Part shown: positions 20,041 to 29,278 of the stretch, piece by piece
Position numbering within the stretch: position 1 is the stretch's first letter
Layout: the number at the start of each line of letters is the position of its first letter
Assembly (NCBI RefSeq): GCF_009602435.1
Contig: NZ_VZDQ01000021.1
Location: forward strand, 248,001-312,000
Reading direction: 5' to 3'
Origin: Sediminibacillus terrae
Lineage (GTDB): Bacteria; Bacillota; Bacilli; Bacillales; Amphibacillaceae
Length of the DNA stretch: 64,000 bases
Program-made: the position numbers and the translations under genes
Notes under the pieces: model-generated
Databases searched by the model: none
Told to the model about the DNA's origin: nothing
Seen by the model: only the letters and a program-made list of their open reading frames with translations

Positions 20041-21087
20041 ATGCAAAACCAAAAAGGATACCATGTTGCCGTCGTAGGCGCGACGGGAGCAGTAGGACAA
20101 AAAATGTTGGAAACACTTGAAAAGAAAGAGTTTCCTTTAGAAAGTTTAAAGTTATTATCTTCCAGTCGTTCGGCTGGTAAAAAAATAGTTTTTAAAGGCG
20201 AAGAATTAACGGTAGAAGAAGCCACTCCTGAAAGTTTTGAAGGAGTACAAATCGCTTTGTTTTCAGCAGGGGGTTCTGTGTCCAAAAGCCTGGCACACGA
20301 AGCAGTAAACAGAGGAGCCGTGGTCATCGACAATACAAGTGCTTTTCGCATGGATAAAGAAGTTCCGCTTGTCGTGCCGGAAGTAAACGAAGAAGATCTT
20401 TCCAAACACAAAGGAATTATCGCCAATCCGAATTGTTCAACCATACAGATGGTTGCTGCACTCCAGCCGATCAAGAAAAATCATGGTATTTCCCGAGTAA
20501 TCGTCTCTACTTATCAAGCAGTTTCGGGCGCTGGTACTTCAGCTGCGGAAGAATTACGAGAACAATCGAAAGCATTTTTGAATGGTGAAGATATGCAAGC
20601 GGAAATTCTGCCAGTTAAAGGAGATAAAAAACATTTTCCGATTGCTTTTAATGCCCTTCCGCAGATTGATACGTTCGAGGAAAACGGCTATACATTCGAA
20701 GAAATGAAAATGATCAATGAAACGAAAAAAATCATGCATGCACCGGATCTTCCTGTAGTAGCAACGTGCGTCCGGCTTCCATTTTTCACTTCTCATGCTG
20801 AAAGTGTATATATTGAGGTAGAGAAAGAGGGACTGCAGGCAGCCGATATCCAAGAAGTATTGCGGAATGCGGATGGCATCATACTGGAGGATGATCCATC
20901 TAAGCAAGAATATCCTACCCCGTTGAGCGCAGCAGGGAAAAGTGACGTTTTTGTCGGTCGAGTGAGAAAAGACCCAGACCATCCGAAAGGCTTTCACCTT
21001 TGGGTCGTATCTGATAATCTACTAAAAGGGGCAGCATGGAATTCTGTGCAAATCGCAGAAAGTCTTACAAAAAATAATTTGCTGTAA
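20041..21087 (+). CDS. asd: Aspartate-semialdehyde dehydrogenase
   Basis: Reduces aspartyl phosphate to aspartate semialdehyde, the branch point of lysine, threonine, methionine and cell-wall diaminopimelate synthesis. 348 residues. NADP-binding GATGAVGQKM at the N-terminus, catalytic Cys in ANPNCSTIQM near 130, and the VSTYQAVSGAG segment. AGGGAGGAG precedes the ATG. Followed 15 nt later by dapG. Confidence 0.98.
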   Translation: MQNQKGYHVAVVGATGAVGQKMLETLEKKEFPLESLKLLSSSRSAGKKIVFKGEELTVEEATPESFEGVQIALFSAGGSVSKSLAHEAVNRGAVVIDNTSAFRMDKEVPLVVPEVNEEDLSKHKGIIANPNCSTIQMVAALQPIKKNHGISRVIVSTYQAVSGAGTSAAEELREQSKAFLNGEDMQAEILPVKGDKKHFPIAFNALPQIDTFEENGYTFEEMKMINETKKIMHAPDLPVVATCVRLPFFTSHAESVYIEVEKEGLQAADIQEVLRNADGIILEDDPSKQEYPTPLSAAGKSDVFVGRVRKDPDHPKGFHLWVVSDNLLKGAAWNSVQIAESLTKNNLL

Positions 21088-21102
21088 CTTTGAGGTGTGT
21101 GT

Positions 21103-22329
21103 ATGAATAAAATATTAGTTCAAAAGTTCGGTGGTACGTCAGTGCGGGACAAAGACACTCGTGCAAGTGCCGCCGGACATATTAAAGATGCGATAGACGA
21201 AGGCTATAAAGTAGTAGTGGTGGTATCAGCCATGGGGAGGTATCCGGATCCTTATTCGACAGATGCTCTGCTTCAGCTTGTCGGGTTTCCGCGGACACAA
21301 ATTACGAAGCGGGAACAGGATTTGCTGTTATCTTGCGGGGAAACTATATCCTCGGTGGTTTTTTCCAATGAATTGAAAGAAGCAGGAATCCATTCCATTT
21401 CCCTTACCGGCGCGCAGGCTGGTTTTATTACAAGCGGGGATTTTACCGAGGCGAAGATCAAAGAAATGAATCCGGAACGAGTGAAGAAAGAATTGGAAAT
21501 GTATGATGTCGTTGTGGTGGCAGGCTTCCAGGGAAAAACGGAAGATGGAGAAATAACCACGATTGGCAGAGGGGGTAGTGATACCTCTGCCGCCGCATTG
21601 GGAGCAGGACTTGGAGCCGAGTATGTCGATATTTTCACGGATGTAGAAGGAATCATGACCGCGGATCCTCGAGTTGTAGAGACAGCAAGAATATTGGATG
21701 TGGTTACTTATTCAGAAATTTGCAATCTTGCTTATCAGGGTGCAAAAGTCATCCATCCACGCGCGGTCGAAATTGCGATGCAGGCAAAAGTGCCAATCAG
21801 AGTACGTTCCACTCATTCTAAGGATACCGGAACACTGGTTACCTCCTCACGTGAATCGGCAAAAGGAAAAGATATACCTGACAGGCTTGTCACGGGGATT
21901 GCCCATATTTCCGATATTACACAAGTGAGGGTAAATACGAACAAGGAACCTTACCGCTTGCATTCAGAGGTATTTAAAGCAATGGCTGCCGCCGGAATTT
22001 CCGTCGATTTTATAAATATTTCTCCGACAGGTGTGGTATACACTATACCAGAGCGGTTTACAGACCAGGCGGTCGAATTGCTGGAAGGCTTGGATTACGA
22101 ACCGATCATTACCAGAGATTGTGCAAAAGTATCCTTAGTGGGTGCCGGAATGACAGGCGTACCTGGAGTGACTGCGAAAATTGTCCAGACATTGACAGAT
22201 GCAGGGGTTCACATCCTTCAATCAGCAGACAGTCATACGACCATTTGGGTGCTAATCCATCAGGAAGACCTTGTATCAGCGGTAAATGCACTTCATAATA
22301 CTTTTGAGCTGGATATTCAGCACGATTGA
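21103..22329 (+). CDS. dapG: Aspartate kinase I (DapG type)
   Basis: Phosphorylates aspartate, first step of the aspartate family pathway. 408 residues: kinase domain with VQKFGGTSV at the start and GRGGSDTSAAALGAGL near 160, and two C-terminal ACT domains (from about 265) for feedback control. In B. subtilis DapG is inhibited by diaminopimelate; the same is expected here. ATG at 21103 with TTTGAGGTG upstream. A strong hairpin separates it from dapA. Confidence 0.96.
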   Translation: MNKILVQKFGGTSVRDKDTRASAAGHIKDAIDEGYKVVVVVSAMGRYPDPYSTDALLQLVGFPRTQITKREQDLLLSCGETISSVVFSNELKEAGIHSISLTGAQAGFITSGDFTEAKIKEMNPERVKKELEMYDVVVVAGFQGKTEDGEITTIGRGGSDTSAAALGAGLGAEYVDIFTDVEGIMTADPRVVETARILDVVTYSEICNLAYQGAKVIHPRAVEIAMQAKVPIRVRSTHSKDTGTLVTSSRESAKGKDIPDRLVTGIAHISDITQVRVNTNKEPYRLHSEVFKAMAAAGISVDFINISPTGVVYTIPERFTDQAVELLEGLDYEPIITRDCAKVSLVGAGMTGVPGVTAKIVQTLTDAGVHILQSADSHTTIWVLIHQEDLVSAVNALHNTFELDIQHD

Positions 22330-22347
22330 TTTACTAGCAGATGCAGC

Positions 22348-22381
22348 AGAGTAGCAGGTGGTTTGCCACCTGCTACTCTTG
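22348..22381 (+). terminator. Long hairpin between dapG and dapA
   Basis: AGAGTAGCAGGTGG pairs perfectly with CCACCTGCTACTCT over a 5-nt loop. The following run is only TTGACT, so it may be a weak or partial terminator, or an mRNA stabiliser between co-transcribed genes. Confidence 0.6.
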
Positions 22382-22430
22382 ACTAAAGAAACGAAAAGAT
22401 GAAGTGAAAATGAAAGGAGTCCGTATTGCC

Positions 22431-23300
22431 ATGAATTTCGGCAGAGTGCTAACAGCAATGGTCACCCCGTTTGACAACAAGGGGAACGTTGACCTGGAAA
22501 AAACAACAGAATTGGTGAATTATTTATTAAAAAACGGTTCCGATGGACTCGTGATTGCAGGAACTACCGGTGAATCGCCGACCCTTACCTCGGAGGAAAA
22601 AATAGCTGTATTCAATCAGGTCGTGAAAGACGCGGATAAACGTGTGCCTGTCATCGCCGGTACTGGGAGCAACAATACCTATGCCACTATAGAATTGACA
22701 AAAAAAGCAGAAGCAGTCGGGGTGGATGCTGCATTACTGGTCGTCCCTTATTACAATAAACCGAGTCAGCGAGGGATCTATGAACACTTTGCTGCAGTCG
22801 CCAAGGAAACGAACTTGCCAATCATGCTATATAACATTCCCGGACGTTCGGTTGTACGAATGGATCCGGAAACAGTAATAGAGCTGGCAAAAATACCGAA
22901 CATAGTATCTATAAAAGATTCTACCGGCGATTTGGATGCTATTTCGACAATTATCGAAAATACAGGCGATGCATTTTCGGTTTACAGTGGGGATGACAGT
23001 TTGACACTTCCGATAGCGGCTGTTGGCGGAAACGGTGTTGTGTCGGTTTCATCACATATCATTGGGAAAGAAATGCAGGAAATGCTGACAGCATTTGAAA
23101 CAGGAGAAACAGGGAAAGCTTCCCAGCTGCATCGTCAACTGCTACCGATCATGAGAGGCATGTTCATGGCTCCTTCTCCAACGCCTGTCAAGACAGCTCT
23201 TCAAATTAAAGGGATGGACGTCGGAGGTGTTCGTCTGCCGCTTGTTCCATTGACGGGAGAGGAAAGAAAACAACTAACACAATTATTATCTGGTAAATGA
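22431..23300 (+). CDS. dapA: 4-hydroxy-tetrahydrodipicolinate synthase
   Basis: Condenses pyruvate with aspartate semialdehyde; its product feeds both diaminopimelate and, through DpaAB, dipicolinate. 289 residues from the ATG at 22431, which matches the family N-terminus (MNFGRVLTAMVTPF). The GGAG site is about 11 nt upstream, a little far. GTTGES, the Tyr of YNIPGRS and the Schiff-base Lys in SIKDSTGDL are all present. In B. subtilis rnjB follows; here a 2-kb scar follows. Confidence 0.97.
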   Translation: MNFGRVLTAMVTPFDNKGNVDLEKTTELVNYLLKNGSDGLVIAGTTGESPTLTSEEKIAVFNQVVKDADKRVPVIAGTGSNNTYATIELTKKAEAVGVDAALLVVPYYNKPSQRGIYEHFAAVAKETNLPIMLYNIPGRSVVRMDPETVIELAKIPNIVSIKDSTGDLDAISTIIENTGDAFSVYSGDDSLTLPIAAVGGNGVVSVSSHIIGKEMQEMLTAFETGETGKASQLHRQLLPIMRGMFMAPSPTPVKTALQIKGMDVGGVRLPLVPLTGEERKQLTQLLSGK

Positions 23301-23338
23301 TTCAAAGTAAACTCCCTAAATGGATATATTCCCTTTTT

Positions 23339-23368
23339 AAAACGTGCTTATCCAAGCGCGTTTTTTTA
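23339..23368 (+). terminator. Terminator after dapA
   Basis: AACGTGCTT pairs with AAGCGCGTT (one G-T pair) and is followed by seven T. Confidence 0.88.
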
Positions 23369-23476
23369 AATTGGTTATTCACCAAGGGTCTTTAATATCA
23401 TAGTTGATAGAAACTACGACATAGTTTGAATTTGTCTTCCTAACTACTTGCATCCTTTGAGTGGGAGTTCCGCTGC

Positions 23477-23582
23477 GGAAATACCTTGCGCTTTCCGCGG
23501 GTGGCTGGTGAGCTTCCTCGAGCTGACGCTCTGCGGGATCTCACCGTGGCCTCTCCTCCCGCAGGAGTCTCCGGGTATTTCC
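23477..23582 (-). repeat. GC-rich palindromic intergenic repeat, copy 1
   Basis: Ends are inverted (GGAAATACC / GGGTATTTCC). On the minus strand it reads ACTCCTGCGGGAGG ... CCGCGGAAAGCG, the core shared with copies at 24938, 46564 and 60761 and a partial copy at 38783. It is far more GC-rich than its surroundings. An open frame through it is an artefact. Confidence 0.75.
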
Positions 23583-23669
23583 TTCGCTGGGACCAGTTTC
23601 CTGTTTAGAAACTCGCGTACTAGACGTTTTTTTATTCATGTTCCTCTATGAACCGTTAAATCTTGAACG

Positions 23670-24260
23670 CATTAGGAGGTCTTGGGTTCAATCAGTTGCA
23701 AGGTATCGTAGAAAGTGACGAAACCTTCTTTCATGAGTCATTAAAAGGTCGAAGAGAAATCAGCTAAGAAACGTGGGAAAAAGACAAAATAAGAGGTGTT
23801 TCTAACCTTTAAATTGCTGTTGTAGTTGCACAAGATAGAAATGGTAATATGATTGCTCGAAAAGCAGGAACAGGTCGTGCTAGAGCAGAAGAAATCGCAC
23901 TGTGATAGGTGAGTATATTCCCCCGTCTGCTTTGCTATGCACAGATACAGCCACTAACTATAAGAAGTTCGCCAAACTAAAAGGGCTGTTGCACGAAACA
24001 GTTAATGGCCGACAAAAACAACGGGTGAAGAAAGGGATATTCCATATCCAACACGTTAATAACTTCCACAACGGTTTGAAAGGCTGATTGGAGTGCTTTC
24101 AAGGTGTGGATACTCATTATTTGGACACAACTAACTCTATTGGTTCCGATGGCCTGAAATAGGCAAGGATTGGCTTTTTATAAACGAGTAGAGCAAATGC
24201 TTATTTCAGCGTGTCAAAAATCTAATCATACAACAGTTGAAATGTTAAAAGGTGCATAAG
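23670..24260 (+). pseudogene. Degraded IS1595-family transposase
   Basis: Translating in pieces gives IVESDETFFHESLKGRREIS, then IAVVVAQDRNGNMIARKAG, then LCTDTATNYKKFAKLKGLLH and FHIQHVNNFHNGLKG. These match the ISXO2-like DDE domain of IS1595 transposases, including its catalytic Asp-Glu context. At least three in-frame stops and a frame change interrupt it, and both the N-terminal zinc ribbon and clear terminal inverted repeats are missing. It is a dead remnant between dapA and tepA. Confidence 0.8.
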
Positions 24261-24298
24261 AAAAGACCTCCGATAAAGAGGTCAGTCGATAGAAACAC

Positions 24299-24706
24299 TT
24301 AATTTTTGTCTGTAAATGAACGAACCAATATTGTTCCTGCTAAAACCGATAAAATCATATGTGTTTCAGGTAGTAAAAAGACGTTGGGGTAAATGTCCTG
24401 TGATACTCCATACCACTTCACCCAATAGATGTTTGGTATGAACACAAGAACAGACAAGATTACAGTTGGAATAAAAAGTTTCCAGTTAAAGTTAAACTGT
24501 CTTTTTAAAAGGCTCCTTAAACCTTTCCATTCCATCAATACACCAAATAGGAATGCCCATAAAGACATTACTATAAGGAGGATTTTTGTGTTTTCTGATG
24601 CCATTTGTGAAGCTATTTGGAGGTCATAGTAATTACCAACCATTAAGTAAAGTAAAATTATCATTCCCACAATCACTGTTGAAACACCTAATATTTTTTT
24701 TAGAAT
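24299..24706 (-). CDS. Small integral membrane protein, unknown function
   Basis: About 135 residues with four hydrophobic segments (near 8-26, 39-57, 78-96 and 112-128) and a basic loop (KGLRSLLKRQ). I do not recognise a family. The best ribosome binding site (GGGAGG at 24714-24719) is 7 nt before an ATT codon at 24706 that opens MLKKILGVSTV if used as a start; the first ordinary start is GTG at 24676, which has no site. ATT starts are very rare, so either this is one or an ATG was mutated and the gene is decaying. One of the few minus-strand genes, lying in the mobile-element scar. Confidence 0.5.
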   Translation of the reverse strand: MLKKILGVSTVIVGMIILLYLMVGNYYDLQIASQMASENTKILLIVMSLWAFLFGVLMEWKGLRSLLKRQFNFNWKLFIPTVILSVLVFIPNIYWVKWYGVSQDIYPNVFLLPETHMILSVLAGTILVRSFTDKN

Positions 24707-24937
24707 AGTAAAACCTCCCTTAATATATTCCTACGAATTAAAAAGCCTAAAGTTTTCAAAATCACCTTAATTTTATTTGAAAATTCAAATTCTAAAATAT
24801 TGTCTAAAAACAACAATCTTTTAGAAAACAGCCTTATGAAAAGAAGTACATGTTTTCAGACAACCGTTTTAAGATGGCTTGTTGGGTCTAAAAGAAAAAT
24901 TCTCTACGCTTGCGTAATCAGCATGCTTCTTAGCGCA

Positions 24938-25051
24938 GGTAGCATACGAAGACTCCAGCGGGAACAGCGCGAGCTGAAGATCCACTTGGTAAAGGGCTTT
25001 TCTTTACCAAGTTAGCTGAAGCCGTGCCCGCGGAAAGCGAAGTATGCTACC
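24938..25051 (+). repeat. GC-rich palindromic intergenic repeat, copy 2
   Basis: Bounded by GGTAGCATAC / GTATGCTACC. The internal part GCGGGAACAGCGCGAGC...GAAGATCCACTTGGT and TACCAAGTTAGCTGA.GCCGTGCCCGCGG is nearly identical to the copy at 60761, including an inner ACTTGGT/ACCAAGT stem. No coding potential. Confidence 0.8.
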
Positions 25052-25159
25052 GAAGCGTTGGGTAACACGCTTCTTGAATAGGCAATGACACTCCATTAAA
25101 GTTACGGCGCAGTTTCTATTAACAAGACATTAATATGCTCGCGGATTTCCAATTAATAT

Positions 25160-25191
25160 AAAGTTTCTAAATCCTTATAACAAGAAACTTT
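25160..25191. repeat. Inverted repeat upstream of tepA
   Basis: AAAGTTTCT and AGAAACTTT are perfect inverted 9-mers 14 nt apart, inside the roughly 300-bp stretch between the palindromic repeat and tepA. That stretch has no gene I can support. Confidence 0.45.
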
Positions 25192-25313
25192 AAGATAGGA
25201 GGTGGTAGGTCAGCTGTATTTCTATTACTAACGGTGAAAAATCAACCACAGAATTCGCCCCTTAAAGCTACTTCTACCACATAAAACAACGTAAAACTTC
25301 CCTTCAACCATGT

Positions 25314-25341
25314 GTATGTAAGCAGTCATACTGTTACATAC
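25314..25341. promoter_or_regulatory. Operator-like palindrome before tepA
   Basis: GTATGTAA-G-CAG / CTG-TTACATAC is an 11-bp inverted repeat with one bulged base and a 5-nt centre, 34 nt before the tepA ATG. It lacks a T run, so it is not a terminator; it could be a regulator binding site or a 5' UTR hairpin. The binding protein is unknown. Confidence 0.45.
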
Positions 25342-25375
25342 TAGGTACATGCTTGAAAAGGAGCGTGGATGAATA

Positions 25376-26098
25376 ATGGGAAAAGATACATCAAAACAAG
25401 ATAATCAAGACCAAAATAATCAATCGTCATTAGTACAAAAAATACAGCAGCTTGGTCAGTCTACTGTACCGCAAGCCCCGGATTCCAATATCCATGTACT
25501 GCCGATTATCGGGCAGATTGAAGGACACGTACAGCTGCCGCCGCAAAATAAGACAACGAAGTATGAGCACTTAATTCCGCAAATTGTAGCAATAGAGCAA
25601 AACCCTAAAATTGAAGGATTAATCGTTTTGCTGAATACGGTAGGCGGAGACGTAGAAGCGGGTCTTGCCTTGTCAGAAATGATTGCATCCTTGTCAAAAC
25701 CTACCGTTTCCATCGTACTTGGAGGGGGGCATTCAATCGGGGTGCCCATAGCTGTTTCGACTGATTATTCCTTTATTGTTCCGACGGCAACCATGACGAT
25801 CCATCCCATCCGATTGACGGGACTGGTAATCGGTGTACCCCAAACCTTTGAATATTTGGATAAAATGCAGGAAAGGGTTATCAATTTCGTCAAGCAACAT
25901 TCCGATATCGAAGAAGAAAAATTTAAAGACTTGATGTTTGCGAAAGGGAATCTGACAAGAGATATAGGTACGAACGTAGTCGGAGCAGACGCTGTGAAGT
26001 ATGGCTTGATTGATGACGTCGGCGGAGTCATGGAAGCCATGAGCAAGTTGAACGAATTGATAGAAAAGGAAAAACAATCAGGGGAGATGCTGCAATGA
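25376..26098 (+). CDS. tepA: ClpP-like protease TepA (YmfB)
   Basis: ClpP/crotonase-fold protein called translocation-enhancing protein in B. subtilis and implicated in processing of secretory or spore proteins. 240 residues. The N-terminal 30 are polar and Gln/Asn-rich; the fold begins at [13 protein letters not shown] and has [17 protein letters not shown] and [13 protein letters not shown], the position of the nucleophile Ser. AAAGGAGCGTGG precedes the ATG. Overlaps ylzJ by 4 nt. In B. subtilis rnjB lies directly upstream; here it does not. Confidence 0.94.
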   Translation: MGKDTSKQDNQDQNNQSSLVQKIQQLGQSTVPQAPDSNIHVLPIIGQIEGHVQLPPQNKTTKYEHLIPQIVAIEQNPKIEGLIVLLNTVGGDVEAGLALSEMIASLSKPTVSIVLGGGHSIGVPIAVSTDYSFIVPTATMTIHPIRLTGLVIGVPQTFEYLDKMQERVINFVKQHSDIEEEKFKDLMFAKGNLTRDIGTNVVGADAVKYGLIDDVGGVMEAMSKLNELIEKEKQSGEMLQ

Positions 26099-26307
26099 TT
26101 TTATATACCCCCATGACAGAGGAAGAGATATTCGGTGTCGATCAAGAGGCATTTGCCAATCGGCAATTTATAAACATAAACGGAAGGACTGTGCATGCTG
26201 AGAGGAACAAAGACGGATCGTTCAGAATTTTACAGCTGATTTCGACTGATCCACAGGATTACCTTGATGATTCTTATACACCGGGAACCATTATTTCTGG
26301 TCAATAA
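26095..26307 (+). CDS. ylzJ: YlzJ-like protein, unknown function
   Basis: 70-residue protein with the YlzJ pattern [13 protein letters not shown] at the start and GTIISGQ at the end. Function is unknown; it is conserved between tepA and spoIIIE in bacilli. Start ATG overlaps the tepA stop (ATGA), so the pair is translationally coupled. Confidence 0.9.
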   Translation: MILYTPMTEEEIFGVDQEAFANRQFININGRTVHAERNKDGSFRILQLISTDPQDYLDDSYTPGTIISGQ

Positions 26308-26395
26308 AAAGAATTCTATTTCTCTCAATCCGCGTACTCTGTGCTATAATAACAATAGAGACCAGTGGGGAATCTTGCCAATATTTCAGGTTATC

Positions 26396-26423
26396 AACCC
26401 TTGTCATCGTGATGGCAAGGGTT
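26396..26423. repeat. CCCTTGTC-family hairpin between ylzJ and spoIIIE
   Basis: AACCCTTGTCATC pairs with GATGGCAAGGGTT (one G-T pair) over a 2-nt gap. No T run follows on either strand, so it shares the stem with the terminators at 1118, 5840 and 11011 but probably is not an efficient terminator. Confidence 0.65.
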
Positions 26424-26473
26424 GTACTACATAAGAAGACTGGCTGTTATTTATGTGTGCAGAGGTGAATCAT

Positions 26474-28792
26474 ATGGCGAAAAAGAAAAAAAACAGAAGA
26501 AAGAAATCTCAATTAAAAAAGCAAGTGAAATATGAACTTACTGGTATCTTATTTGTGTTCTTGGCTGTCTTGGGTAGTGGAGCGAGTGCGATAAGTGACG
26601 GAGCTGTTCCAGCAGGTCTGGAAAACATCTTTCGCTTTTTCTTTGGGATATGGTATTTTGTAGCTTCACTGTTCTTGTTGACGACCGGGATATTATTGAT
26701 CATCAAAAGAAGGGTGCCATATCTACTGCATAAACGCATGATTGGATTTTATATCATTTTTTCAGGGATTTTGCTGATCACTCATATCCAAACCTTTGAA
26801 TCCATATTGCAGGAATCGATAAACACTTCCATCATCGTCACAACGTGGGACAACATCCTCTCTTATATAGGCGGAGACGTACCTTCAGCCAATCTCGGAG
26901 GCGGCATGGCCGGTGCATTATTATTTGCTTTTTGTTACTTTTTATTTTCAGCGGCCGGAGCGAAAATTGTAGCTGTGTTCGGGATAGTAATTGGAGCACT
27001 GTTCGTTACGGAGCTGTCGATAGGCGAAATACTGGACAAAGGTTGGCAGCGGACAAACAGTTTTTTTCGCAATCAATTACAACAAATGAAAAAGCTGCAG
27101 CAGAATAATCGATCTGGTCGAAAGAAAAAGAAGCAGTCCAATCGTACGGAGGAAGGCTTAGCTGAGACCACGGTGGATGGAAGTGAATCGACAGCTGAAG
27201 AACCAGTAATCCAGGATTTTACGGATATCGCTTATTCTGCAGATGTCCAAACAGCAGAAACAGTTAACCGACCGGAGGAGAAAGAAGAACAAACCACCTC
27301 CGAACAAAAGAAAGATACAGAGGATGGAGAAATAGCTGAATCATTGCCGATGACGGAAGCGGAAAACCTTGATTATAAGCTGCCGACCATGTCGTTACTG
27401 GCTGAGCCTGAATATAATACCCAGCAGCAGGAAAGATCTCAAATTCAGGCTGTGGTAAGAAAATTGGAAAAGACTTTTCAAAGCTTCGGAGTAAAAGCGA
27501 AAGTAACGAAAGTGCATGTCGGACCTGCAGTGACAAAATATGAAGTATATCCGGATGTCGGTGTGAAAGTTAGTAAAATTGTCAACCTTCATGATGATCT
27601 GGCGTTGGCTCTGGCAGCTAAGGACATTCGGATTGAAGCTCCAATTCCAGGAAAATCCGCTGTCGGAATTGAAGTGCCGAATGGGGAAGTGGCGACTGTA
27701 TCTTTAAGGGAAGTTTTAGAAACCAAGCAGGCACAGCAAGGGTCCAAGCTTTCTTTTGTGTTAGGCAGGGATATATCGGGTGATGCAGTCATGGCTGAAT
27801 TGAATAAGATGCCGCACTTACTGGTCGCAGGGGCAACCGGAAGCGGTAAGAGTGTTTGTATCAACGGGATCATCACGAGTATTTTGATGCGGGCAAAACC
27901 GCATGAAGTAAAAATGATGATGATCGATCCAAAAAAAGTGGAGTTGAATGTCTATAATGGCATTCCGCACCTGTTATCCCCGGTCGTTACAGACCCCAAA
28001 AAGGCTTCGCGCGCTTTGAAGAAAGTCGTGTCAGAAATGGAAAGACGGTATGAATTATTTTCTGATACAGGGACAAGGAATATTGAAGGGTATAATGAGT
28101 TCATAAAAAAACATAATCAAACAGATCAAGACAACCAGCCGCTGTTACCATATATTGTTGTACTGGTGGATGAGCTGGCAGATTTGATGATGGTCGCTTC
28201 CAACGACGTCGAAGATGCGATCACGCGTCTGGCACAAATGGCCCGCGCTGCAGGCATCCATTTGATCATAGCGACACAGCGTCCATCCGTAGATGTCATA
28301 ACCGGTGTCATCAAAGCCAATATACCATCCAGGATTGCATTTAGTGTTTCTTCTGCCACTGATTCGCGGACCATTCTGGACTCCGGTGGAGCAGAGAAAC
28401 TTCTTGGAAGGGGAGATATGCTTTTCATTCCTGTCGGTTCATCCAAGTCGACGAGAATACAAGGGGCATTTCTTTCCGACGAGGAAGTAGAACGGGTGGT
28501 GGACCACTGTATTGATCAGCAAAAAGCGCAGTACCAAGAGGAAATGATACCGGATGAAGAAGCGGAAGTGAACGAAGAGGTAGATGATGAATTATTTGAC
28601 GACGCGGTACAAATGATTTTAGAGATGCAAAGCGCGAGCGTTTCGATGTTACAGCGAAGATTCCGGATTGGTTACACCCGAGCAGCCCGGTTGATCGATG
28701 CCATGGAAGCAAGAGGAATTGTCGGCCCTTATGAAGGAAGTAAACCAAGGGCAGTGTTAATTTCACAACAAGAAGAAGAGAAAACTTCCTAG
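26474..28792 (+). CDS. spoIIIE: DNA translocase SpoIIIE/FtsK
   Basis: Septal ATP-driven pump that moves the chromosome into the forespore. 772 residues: basic N-terminus, four membrane segments in about 20-175, an acidic linker (about 190-310), then the RecA-like motor with [10 protein letters not shown] near 453 and [18 protein letters not shown]-terminal winged-helix gamma domain (about 700-765) reads polarity sequences. The ATG at 26474 follows GAGGTGAATC; the upstream in-frame ATG has no site. Terminator downstream. Confidence 0.97.
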   Translation: MAKKKKNRRKKSQLKKQVKYELTGILFVFLAVLGSGASAISDGAVPAGLENIFRFFFGIWYFVASLFLLTTGILLIIKRRVPYLLHKRMIGFYIIFSGILLITHIQTFESILQESINTSIIVTTWDNILSYIGGDVPSANLGGGMAGALLFAFCYFLFSAAGAKIVAVFGIVIGALFVTELSIGEILDKGWQRTNSFFRNQLQQMKKLQQNNRSGRKKKKQSNRTEEGLAETTVDGSESTAEEPVIQDFTDIAYSADVQTAETVNRPEEKEEQTTSEQKKDTEDGEIAESLPMTEAENLDYKLPTMSLLAEPEYNTQQQERSQIQAVVRKLEKTFQSFGVKAKVTKVHVGPAVTKYEVYPDVGVKVSKIVNLHDDLALALAAKDIRIEAPIPGKSAVGIEVPNGEVATVSLREVLETKQAQQGSKLSFVLGRDISGDAVMAELNKMPHLLVAGATGSGKSVCINGIITSILMRAKPHEVKMMMIDPKKVELNVYNGIPHLLSPVVTDPKKASRALKKVVSEMERRYELFSDTGTRNIEGYNEFIKKHNQTDQDNQPLLPYIVVLVDELADLMMVASNDVEDAITRLAQMARAAGIHLIIATQRPSVDVITGVIKANIPSRIAFSVSSATDSRTILDSGGAEKLLGRGDMLFIPVGSSKSTRIQGAFLSDEEVERVVDHCIDQQKAQYQEEMIPDEEAEVNEEVDDELFDDAVQMILEMQSASVSMLQRRFRIGYTRAARLIDAMEARGIVGPYEGSKPRAVLISQQEEEKTS

Positions 28793-28902
28793 TGTTTTCA
28801 ATTGCGACACAAAGACAAGCCCGGAAAGAGCGGTTTTTATCACACAGAAGAGGGACGCAGGATTTATTCGAAGGCCCGGAATGCAGCTCTTTTGTTGCTG
28901 CC

Positions 28903-28946
28903 AAAAAAGCGCCTCATTGACGATTAGTTCAATGAGGCGCTTTTTT
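28903..28946 (+). terminator. Terminator after spoIIIE
   Basis: AAAAAAGCGCCTCATTGA and TCAATGAGGCGCTTTTTT form a perfect 18-bp stem with an 8-nt loop. It is symmetric and could work in both directions. The remaining 330 nt to the GntR gene are AT-rich with no gene seen and presumably hold its promoter. Confidence 0.95.
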
Positions 28947-29278
28947 AAAAGGAAAAACCATCCAGGAATACTTACTTCCCCTTCCAAAATTGAAAAGGTT
29001 TACCACTGGAGAAATGCCATGAATTGTAAGAAAATTAGCAGGTTTATTAAAATTGTCATAAAACTAAAAGATTCTGTCGTTTTTTGTCCATATCCTGTTT
29101 ATTTGCTAGATCAAAAGTGTTATATTTATTTCGGACAAAGAATGACTTGTCAGAGGTCAGTTCTCTTTACATTCTGATTTGATGGGACTTTCATATTCTA
29201 TTTAACTGTTTTAATACTTTTTACCTAGTAAGTAGATACATATGTTACGAAGTTTTAACTTCATCGGAGGGTAATGTT

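Noticed and set aside
23448-23651. 67-codon open frame after dapA
   Set aside because: Created by the GC-rich palindromic repeat; no site or family match.
24800-25015. 71-codon open frame in the dapA-tepA scar
   Set aside because: Runs into a palindromic repeat and lacks a ribosome binding site.
28881-29177. 98-codon open frame after spoIIIE
   Set aside because: Begins inside the terminator; no ribosome binding site.
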